The translations under genes and the position numbers were made by a program. Shown piece after piece: positions 5,443 to 10,555 of a DNA stretch of 10,555 nucleotides. The notes below the pieces were generated by a model. It had not been told where the DNA came from and did no database searches. It saw only the letters and a program-made list of their open reading frames with translations. The DNA is from an uncultured Lachnospiraceae bacterium (lineage in GTDB: Bacteria; Bacillota_A; Clostridia; Lachnospirales; Lachnospiraceae), in assembly GCA_947178085.1 (NCBI GenBank), contig CAMWWS010000063.1, forward strand, positions 1 to 10,555, read 5' to 3'. Position 1 is the stretch's first letter, and each line of letters begins with the position of its first letter.

Positions 5443-6489
5443 TTAGTCTTGCCAGATTTCTTTACCAAGTGAGTCAATAAACGTTGCCAACTCATCTGAC
5501 ATACGTTCCGCTTCCGGAATCCTGATATGTCCCGGCGTCCCGGTTCCGTTATTTGTGTAAAGGAAATGAAAGACATTAGTGTCATCAAGTTCATGACTAA
5601 CTTGGTCAATTGCCTTATCCCAGTTTTCATTATGACCGAGTATGGTCGTTGTCAGTATTATGACCGCTTTCGGATATATTTCCCGAAGTCTGCGAATGAA
5701 GGCTTTATATTCCGCACGCCAATGTACGGCCCTGTCGCCTTCATAGTCAGAAGCCATATAATCCTCCGGATTACTGTCATTCTGACCTATTGCAACTATG
5801 ACTACATGAGGTATATACCGGTTGAAATCCCACGTTTTAGGTTCTTCCAACGCCGTATGATACTGAATTTTATCATATACCTCTTCCATTCCAATGTATT
5901 CCGGTGCTGCAAACCAGCCTGTATTATGCAGCAGGGCGATGCCGCCCTGCGCAATATCATGAATCTCTGCATTAAGTTTCCTCGCTGTCATCCATGAGTA
6001 TGAATAAAAGCTGTTGGAGAATTCCCCATCGTGTTCGGGGTCTGCTTTACCCACATAGTCAATCGCTTCCGACACCTCTCCTGCAGAAACGCTGTCGCCG
6101 TATACCTCTATCCGACGATTTGGTTTCGCATCCGGTGCAGATATAACCGCGCTGTCCTCTACCTCGAAGCCATGAAAGAAGAACACATGGCATGCATCCA
6201 TTCGTTTAAACAGAAGGATTTCATGCGTCTTATTCTCCAGACCGGAAGCCAGCTCAATAGTAGCTTTGCCTTCATCAGGAAGCTTCACTTTATCCTGCTT
6301 GCCATCAATAATGAACCCAAGATAGCTGCTGAAATAAGCACGGCGATTCTCAACGACTGCATTGATATAAGTTCCGGTAAAACGCATTTTGACATAACTG
6401 CACGGATATACAAACTCAGGCAACTTGGGATTATCAAAGTCAATCCTTCCGCTGTATTGTAAATCCGGGTAATCAGGCTCTATAAACAT
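5443..6489 (-). CDS. Carbohydrate esterase family 2 (CE2) acetylesterase, intracellular
   Basis: A 348-aa SGNH-type esterase that removes O-acetyl groups from imported manno-oligosaccharides so that the phosphorylases can act on them. An N-terminal jelly-roll-like beta domain (about 1-115) precedes the SGNH hydrolase domain. That domain holds GDSVSAG with nucleophile S133, GQND at 235-238 and the probable catalytic H321 in TPGHIRIPEAERM. The usual SGNH Asp three residues before the His is not seen; CE2 enzymes are known to work with a Ser-His dyad, so this is not necessarily a defect. No signal peptide is present, which implies cytoplasmic action, as for the Roseburia mannan-locus CE2. The start has AAGGA at 6499-6503, 9 nt upstream. 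The gene begins 15 nt after the GH130_2 stop and is the last gene before the terminator. Acetyl mannan is the substrate suggested by context; xylan acetyl esterase activity is also possible. Confidence 0.88.
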   Translation of the reverse strand: MFIEPDYPDLQYSGRIDFDNPKLPEFVYPCSYVKMRFTGTYINAVVENRRAYFSSYLGFIIDGKQDKVKLPDEGKATIELASGLENKTHEILLFKRMDACHVFFFHGFEVEDSAVISAPDAKPNRRIEVYGDSVSAGEVSEAIDYVGKADPEHDGEFSNSFYSYSWMTARKLNAEIHDIAQGGIALLHNTGWFAAPEYIGMEEVYDKIQYHTALEEPKTWDFNRYIPHVVIVAIGQNDSNPEDYMASDYEGDRAVHWRAEYKAFIRRLREIYPKAVIILTTTILGHNENWDKAIDQVSHELDDTNVFHFLYTNNGTGTPGHIRIPEAERMSDELATFIDSLGKEIWQD

Positions 6490-6504
6490 AAATATAAGTC
6501 CTTC

Positions 6505-7527
6505 CTATCTGATTCCTATCTCAGTATCGGATTCTGTTACATGGCTGTGTTTCTTGATATAATCCACGATTTCGTCAAGTTTGGTAAATGCAAGACCAAC
6601 ATAGCTGTCTGCGCAGCCATAGTACAGTGCAATCTTTCCGCTCTCTGGATCATGAATAGTAGCGCATGGGAAGCATACATTAGGAACGAAGCCTCTTTCT
6701 TCATACCACTCTTCCGGAGTCAGTAAGAAGTTCTCACATCTGTAGAGTACCTTGGACGGATTGTCAATATCGAGAATCGCACCACCGATGGAATATACAT
6801 ATCCGTTACATGTTCCACTTACGCCGTGGTAGAACAGCAGCCAGCCTTCTGTGGTCTCGATAGGAGCTGCACCGCCGCCGATTTTAAGAGACTCCCACCA
6901 TTCACCGCTTCTTGCCATTACGTGTCTGTGCTTGCCCCAGTATACCATATCCGGGCTTTCACTTAAGAATATATCACCGAAAGGCGTATGTCCCGAATCT
7001 GAAGGACGGCTTAAGAGCATATAGTTTCCGTTAATCTTTCTGGGGAATAACACTGCATTCCTGTTGAACGGAATAAATGGATTCTCAATTCTGGTAAATG
7101 TCTTGAAATCTGTAGTCTTAGCCATACCGATAGAAGCTCCATAGAAATCCTGACACCAGATAACATAATAAGTATCTTCAACCTTTACAAGACGGGGATC
7201 ATAAGCATACAGCGGCATGAAGTCATTGCCATTCTCATCCTTGAAAGCAATTTTATTCGGCTCAAACTCCCAATGAATCGCATCTTTACTGTGTCCAAGA
7301 TAAATAAATGAAATACCGTTGGTCTGTTCTCCTCTGAACACGCCGATAAATCCATCACCATAAGGCATAACCGCGCTGTTAAAGATTCTCGCAACGCCTT
7401 CAATAGGATTTCTGCCTATAATAGGATTTTCGGTATATCTCCAAATAGGCGCGCCCTTCAATCCTTCCGGTTTTTCCTGCCAGGGTACATTTTTTACCAC
7501 AGGGCTGATCATTTTAATTTCACTCAT
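6505..7527 (-). CDS. GH130_2 beta-1,4-mannooligosaccharide phosphorylase
   Basis: Cytoplasmic phosphorylase that removes the non-reducing mannose of beta-1,4-mannooligosaccharides with phosphate, releasing alpha-mannose 1-phosphate (EC 2.4.1.319 type). It is a single five-bladed beta-propeller GH130 domain. The signature AYDPRLVK holds the catalytic Asp (residue 110 from the start used here), and FRGEQTNG, NRNAVLFP and KIGGGAAPI are other conserved propeller segments. It most resembles the RaMP2/MOP group, not the MGP group, because it has short termini and lacks the N-terminal helices of the neighbouring enzyme. The frame extends to an ATG at 7542, but GGAGG lies between the two ATGs, 8 nt before the one at 7527. 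The later start is therefore preferred, giving 340 aa. It is separated from the upstream phosphorylase by about 65 nt without a terminator, and the CE2 gene follows 15 nt later. Confidence 0.92.
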   Translation of the reverse strand: MSEIKMISPVVKNVPWQEKPEGLKGAPIWRYTENPIIGRNPIEGVARIFNSAVMPYGDGFIGVFRGEQTNGISFIYLGHSKDAIHWEFEPNKIAFKDENGNDFMPLYAYDPRLVKVEDTYYVIWCQDFYGASIGMAKTTDFKTFTRIENPFIPFNRNAVLFPRKINGNYMLLSRPSDSGHTPFGDIFLSESPDMVYWGKHRHVMARSGEWWESLKIGGGAAPIETTEGWLLFYHGVSGTCNGYVYSIGGAILDIDNPSKVLYRCENFLLTPEEWYEERGFVPNVCFPCATIHDPESGKIALYYGCADSYVGLAFTKLDEIVDYIKKHSHVTESDTEIGIR

Positions 7528-7592
7528 TTTACTTTCCTCCATTTTTTATTTATATTTTAGCAAAACTCTAACTCAATTAACAGAAGTTCGTC

Positions 7593-8768
7593 TCACTGCT
7601 CTTTCAGAAACTTCATATTATTCTTTATCAGCTCACACCTTTGTGCTACACACTCTACGGAACGCAGTGGGTCTGAAGGTGTATTGAACACATAATCAAG
7701 CAGCTTATCAATAGTAGTGACTGCCACATGCATTCTGGTATCGCTCGAAGCGTAGTAGATATAAACATCGCCGTTTTCCGTAGTAATTGCTCCGTTAGTA
7801 AATACAACATTGGATACGTCTCCTACACGTTCCGCCTCTCTGGGTCCTATTAAAAGTCCCGAGGGTTCTGCAATCACCTTGGAAGGGTCGTTTAAATCAG
7901 TAGCAAAGGCATATATGACATATCTTAATCCCGCAGCTGTATTTCTGACGCCATGCGCAATATGTATCCAGCATTTTTCCGTTTTAATCGGAACCGCACC
8001 GGCACCGTTCTTAGACTCCGTAATAGTATGATATCTACGGATGCTGGTCATCTTCTCCTCGTCGATGACCGCATGGGTAATATCGTCGCACAGTCCGAAT
8101 CCGATACCTCCGCCTGAACCTGTCTCAATGAAATCATCCATCGGTCTGGTATAAAAAGCATATTTACCATTTACAAATTCCGGATGAAGCACGACATTTC
8201 TCTGCTGTGGCGAATGCAGCGTTACAAGATTCGGAAGTCTCTCCCAAGTCTTCAAATCCTTGGTTCTGACGATTCCTGCTGCCGCTACTGCCGCTGAGAG
8301 ATCATTTACTGAAGTGTCCTTGCTCTCGGAGCAGAAAACCCCATAGATATAACCGTCTTCATGCTGCGTCAGACGCATGTCGTATACGTTAGTTTCCTCC
8401 GGACATGTATCCGGCAGTAAAATCGGATAATCCCAGAACTTAAAACCGTCCACGCCGTTATCACTCTCCGCCACGCCGAAGAAAGACTTCCTGTCATTTC
8501 CTTCGATACGTGCAACCAGATAGAATTTCCCATCTAAATAGATAGCACCGGAATTCATGACCGCATTAACTCCCAGACGTTCCATGAAATAAGGATTTGT
8601 CTCAGGATTCAGGTCATACTTCCAAGTCAGCGGAATATGTTCCCTTGTCAGTACGGGGTATTCATATCTGTCGTAAATTCCGTTGTAAAAGTCAGATTTA
8701 ACATTTTTTCTGGAAATCAGTTTATTGTATTTCTCCAGTTCTTCATAATACTTTTTATGCGACATCAT
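7593..8768 (-). CDS. GH130_1 4-O-beta-D-mannosyl-D-glucose phosphorylase
   Basis: Phosphorolyses 4-O-beta-D-mannosyl-D-glucose, the product of the upstream epimerase acting on mannobiose, to mannose 1-phosphate plus glucose (EC 2.4.1.281). The 391-aa length and conserved blocks fit the mannosylglucose phosphorylase group: [38 protein letters not shown] with catalytic D130, [31 protein letters not shown] and [12 protein letters not shown]. An N-terminal helical extension (about 1-25) is typical of this subfamily. Two tandem ATGs (8768 and 8765) follow AGGAGG at 8773-8778; the second is better spaced (7 nt against 4). The start overlaps the epimerase stop by 11-14 nt, so translation is probably coupled. 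Substrate assignment rests on subfamily resemblance together with the adjacent epimerase. Confidence 0.94.
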   Translation of the reverse strand: MMSHKKYYEELEKYNKLISRKNVKSDFYNGIYDRYEYPVLTREHIPLTWKYDLNPETNPYFMERLGVNAVMNSGAIYLDGKFYLVARIEGNDRKSFFGVAESDNGVDGFKFWDYPILLPDTCPEETNVYDMRLTQHEDGYIYGVFCSESKDTSVNDLSAAVAAAGIVRTKDLKTWERLPNLVTLHSPQQRNVVLHPEFVNGKYAFYTRPMDDFIETGSGGGIGFGLCDDITHAVIDEEKMTSIRRYHTITESKNGAGAVPIKTEKCWIHIAHGVRNTAAGLRYVIYAFATDLNDPSKVIAEPSGLLIGPREAERVGDVSNVVFTNGAITTENGDVYIYYASSDTRMHVAVTTIDKLLDYVFNTPSDPLRSVECVAQRCELIKNNMKFLKEQ

Positions 8769-9930
8769 TTGCCCTCCTTATAACCTCTATACACATCCTG
8801 CCGTTATGATACGGGCATTTCCACGGTTCCACAATAGGGCTTCCGCTCATAGGCTTCCCATCGGGAGTCACTTCTCTGAACCACTCGGAACCGGGGCGTT
8901 TATCTATCACATAGTCTTTAATAAACTGCCATTCCGCTTCTGCCGCCTCTAAGTATTCCTTCTTTTCCGGCTCAAGTTTATATCCGTTTAAGAATCCAAC
9001 CACAGTCTCCGCCTGCACCCACCAGATCCGGTCCGTATTTACAACGCCCTTTTCACATTCATTGGCAAGGGAATGCCCGTCAAATGCCACCTTATATATC
9101 TGCGCGGTCAAATCCAAAATGATAGGCCTAAGCTTGTCCTGATACTGCTTTTCACCTAAAACTTCGATTCCTCTGTCAATCAGCCACGCCGTCTCGATAT
9201 CATGACCGTAAGAATGCAAATCAATAATCGAATTCATCTCTCTGTCGAAGAAAACCTCCTGACGATGCAGCTTAGGATTGTAAACCTTATCCGCAAACTC
9301 ATCCAAAATCCATTTTAGACGTTTCTTAACCGCTTCATCTTTGCCTACCCTGTATAACTCGGTATATGCCTCAAACACATGAAGCAAGGTATTCATTGTC
9401 TTTTCCGCAATAACGCCGTTTTCGGAAAGCTTGTCATTCTCTATTTCTGTAAAATTCCTGTCGAATGCTTCTTTATATCCGATTTCATCCATGCAGCGGT
9501 CTTCGATTATGTGAAAAAGCTCCATAGCCGTATCCAACGCATTCTTATCACCGGAGGCATCATAATATGAAGATAATGCATAGATGGAAAAAGCCTGATT
9601 ATATGTATGCTTGGTGGTATCCTCCGGCGTTCCGTCATAGCGTACCGACCAGTAGACGCCACCTCTCTCCTTATCAACACAGTACTTTTTCATAAATTCG
9701 TATCCATGTTTAGCTTCTTCAAGCAGACTTTCATCCTTAAGAAGCATATATGCATTGGAAAAAAACCATGTAATCCGGCTGTTTAAAATACAACCCTTAG
9801 CTGCCTTTTTATCCACATTCAGTTCATGATCCATCCAGCCGTAATAACCGCCGAATTCGTCATCCCTAAGTTTTTTCCAGAATGGAATAATGCATTCCTG
9901 CAAGTGCGCCTTTACTTCTTCTACCATCAT
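8755..9930 (-). CDS. Cellobiose 2-epimerase (mannobiose 2-epimerase)
   Basis: Epimerises the reducing-end sugar of beta-1,4-disaccharides at C2 (EC 5.1.3.11). In a mannan pathway it turns mannobiose into mannosyl-glucose for the phosphorylase encoded next. The 391-aa protein is a single (alpha/alpha)6 barrel of the AGE/CE superfamily with no signal peptide. Residues expected from characterised enzymes such as that of Ruminococcus albus are present: R52, H184, H243 and E246 in [10 protein letters not shown]303-W304 and E308 in RIWWVQAE, W370 and H375 in EPWKCPYH. Two ATGs occur at 9930 and 9927. AGGA at 9942-9945 is 11 nt from the first, which is a little long, so the start is probable but not certain. 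It is the first gene of the operon, and its last codons carry the ribosome binding site of the next gene. Confidence 0.94.
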   Translation of the reverse strand: MMVEEVKAHLQECIIPFWKKLRDDEFGGYYGWMDHELNVDKKAAKGCILNSRITWFFSNAYMLLKDESLLEEAKHGYEFMKKYCVDKERGGVYWSVRYDGTPEDTTKHTYNQAFSIYALSSYYDASGDKNALDTAMELFHIIEDRCMDEIGYKEAFDRNFTEIENDKLSENGVIAEKTMNTLLHVFEAYTELYRVGKDEAVKKRLKWILDEFADKVYNPKLHRQEVFFDREMNSIIDLHSYGHDIETAWLIDRGIEVLGEKQYQDKLRPIILDLTAQIYKVAFDGHSLANECEKGVVNTDRIWWVQAETVVGFLNGYKLEPEKKEYLEAAEAEWQFIKDYVIDKRPGSEWFREVTPDGKPMSGSPIVEPWKCPYHNGRMCIEVIRRANDVA

Positions 9931-9976
9931 ATCTGCATTAATCCTGCCTTTCGTTAATATATGAATCCGTATAAAA

Positions 9977-9995
9977 TCATTAAAATATTTAATGA
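9977..9995. promoter_or_regulatory. Palindromic operator-like site upstream of the mannan operon
   Basis: Perfect 8-bp arms TCATTAAA (9977-9984) and TTTAATGA (9988-9995) flank a 3-bp centre. The site lies between the candidate promoter at 10024-10051 and the epimerase start, about 20-40 nt downstream of the predicted transcription start. That is a good place for a repressor. The binding protein is unknown, and the AT-rich context makes chance palindromes more likely. Confidence 0.4.
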
Positions 9996-10023
9996 CAACA
10001 AAACCTTATAAACTTTAATTATA

Positions 10024-10051
10024 AGTATATACTACTTTGCTTTTTATTCAA
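10024..10051 (-). promoter_or_regulatory. Candidate promoter of the mannan operon
   Basis: On the minus strand TTGAAT (10046-10051; 4/6 match) is followed after 16 nt by TATACT (10024-10029; 5/6 match). Transcription would start near 10017, giving an 86-nt leader before the epimerase. A TATAAT lies slightly downstream at 10018-10023 but has no good -35 element at proper spacing. It is divergent from the DUF2971 promoter. Confidence 0.45.
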
Positions 10052-10106
10052 TAATAATTTTAACTTATTTAACAATATTTAACCTGGTCCCGCTTGTATT
10101 ATTCAG

Positions 10107-10135
10107 ATGACAATACCTCGTACTTTTGATATAAT
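10107..10135 (+). promoter_or_regulatory. Near-consensus promoter of the DUF2971 gene
   Basis: ATGACA (10107-10112; 5/6 match to TTGACA), exactly 17 nt of spacer, then a perfect TATAAT (10130-10135) preceded by TG at 10127-10128 (extended -10). Transcription should start near 10142, about 100 nt before the start codon and within the left arm of the first leader hairpin. Confidence 0.75.
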
Positions 10136-10136
10136 A

Positions 10137-10185
10137 AGCTCAAGATTAGCATCTTGAGCTGCAAGAATTACTTTGTAATTCTTGC
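10137..10185 (+). other. Two tandem hairpins in the DUF2971 leader
   Basis: Hairpin 1: AGCTCAAGAT (10137-10146) and ATCTTGAGCT (10151-10160), a perfect 10-bp stem with a TAGC loop. Hairpin 2 follows without a gap: GCAAGAATTAC (10161-10171) and GTAATTCTTGC (10175-10185), a perfect 11-bp stem with a TTT loop. A six-T run comes at 10194-10199, 8 nt after the second stem, which is too far for a standard terminator. The start of transcription is predicted inside the first arm, so hairpin 1 may act as an operator or form a 5'-end stabilising stem. Role unknown. Confidence 0.65.
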
Positions 10186-10241
10186 TGAAGAGATTTTTTA
10201 TCGTTTCTGCGACTATACTTCTAAGAAAATGGAGAATTGCC

Positions 10242-10555
10242 ATGCTATATCATTATACCGATTTTGCCGCCCTCGACGGAATCTTAAGGTGCGCTGAACT
10301 CAGGCTCAATAACATACTGAATATGAACGACGCCTCAGAAATGAGATTGTTTATGAACGGCATCTGCAAAGCGGTTGCTGAAAAACTAAGTCAGGATGGC
10401 GCAAGTGAAAAAATCCGTAAAACAGAGGCATTCTTCCAAAAGGAAATGGAAGAGGAATTTCATTATTCGGCTTACGCAGCCTGCTTTTCAAGAGACAGGG
10501 ATGACGCTGCCCAATGGGAAAGATACGGGCATTTCGGTCAGGGTACGTGTATAGC
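10242..10555 (+). CDS. DUF2971-family protein, N-terminal part
   Basis: An open frame starts at the ATG at 10242, with GGAG at 10231-10234 (7-nt spacing), and runs off the window after 104 complete codons. The protein begins LYHYTDFAALDGILRCAELRLNN and includes MNDASEM at 28-34. It later has ACFSRDRDDAAQWERYG (79-95) followed by GQGTCIA. The order Y-H-Y-T, then N-D-x-x-E, then C-F-S...D...Q-W-x-x-Y-G is characteristic of DUF2971, whose biochemical role is not established. Members often sit in variable genome regions, and some have been linked to defence-type neighbourhoods. Nothing beyond this fragment can be said about partners, because the downstream DNA is outside the window. It is transcribed divergently from the mannan operon and appears functionally unrelated to it. 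Confidence 0.82.
   Translation, partial: MLYHYTDFAALDGILRCAELRLNNILNMNDASEMRLFMNGICKAVAEKLSQDGASEKIRKTEAFFQKEMEEEFHYSAYAACFSRDRDDAAQWERYGHFGQGTCI

Noticed and set aside
5527..6462. Two plus-strand open frames opposite the CE2 gene (5527-5997 and 6031-6462)
   Set aside because: They are antisense shadows of a well-supported enzyme gene, with no ribosome binding sites or recognisable domains.
7528..7542. Earlier ATG for the GH130_2 phosphorylase
   Set aside because: The five extra codons contain the GGAGG that serves the ATG at 7527, so the longer form is unlikely.
10161..10199. Rho-independent terminator before the DUF2971 gene
   Set aside because: The six-T run begins 8 nt after the stem, not directly at its base. 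A strong promoter just upstream implies transcription toward the gene.

Overview
The window looks like chromosomal DNA of a gut Lachnospiraceae-type Firmicute (Roseburia/Butyrivibrio/Eubacterium-like). The grounds are modest GC with AT-rich intergenic DNA, strong AGGAGG ribosome binding sites, a Tn916-type tyrosine recombinase, and an intracellular mannan-catabolic gene set of the kind described in Roseburia and Ruminococcus. Almost everything is transcribed leftward (minus strand). The exception is a DUF2971 gene at the right edge.

Right half (about 5443-9930, minus strand): a compact four-gene operon for intracellular breakdown of beta-mannan oligosaccharides. In transcription order it encodes a cellobiose 2-epimerase, a GH130_1 4-O-beta-D-mannosyl-D-glucose phosphorylase, a GH130_2 beta-1,4-mannooligosaccharide phosphorylase and a CE2 acetylesterase without signal peptide. 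Together they deacetylate imported manno-oligosaccharides, phosphorolyse them to mannose 1-phosphate, epimerise mannobiose to mannosyl-glucose and phosphorolyse that product. A candidate promoter and a palindromic operator-like site lie upstream, and a strong bidirectional terminator lies downstream. Transporter, endomannanase and regulator genes are not in the window.

Middle (3811-5312): the most interesting part. A complete tyrosine recombinase gene sits inside a roughly 1.5-kb segment bounded by 30-bp inverted repeats that match at 29 of 30 positions. Each repeat is itself an imperfect dyad with 11-bp arms around a 5-bp AT centre, the architecture of a tyrosine-recombinase core site. This looks like a self-encoded invertible switch (inverton). 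A promoter-like sequence inside the segment points away from the left-hand genes and into the bidirectional terminator. Inversion would aim it at those genes, so the present orientation may be OFF.

Left part (1-3709, minus strand): the genes downstream of the switch. They encode a secreted Ser/Ala-rich protein of unknown function, a 590-aa polytopic membrane protein resembling GT-C glycosyltransferases, and the N-terminal 343 residues of another polytopic membrane protein that could be a polysaccharide polymerase or ligase. This looks like the start of a cell-surface glycan locus, and the working hypothesis is phase-variable surface polysaccharide expression.

Right edge (10107-10555, plus strand): a near-consensus extended -10 promoter, a leader with two strong hairpins, and the first 104 codons of a DUF2971-family protein that runs off the window. 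The other gene-poor stretches, 3710-3918, 5152-5442 and 9931-10241, hold the regulatory elements listed. No tRNA, rRNA, CRISPR array or classical insertion sequence was seen.
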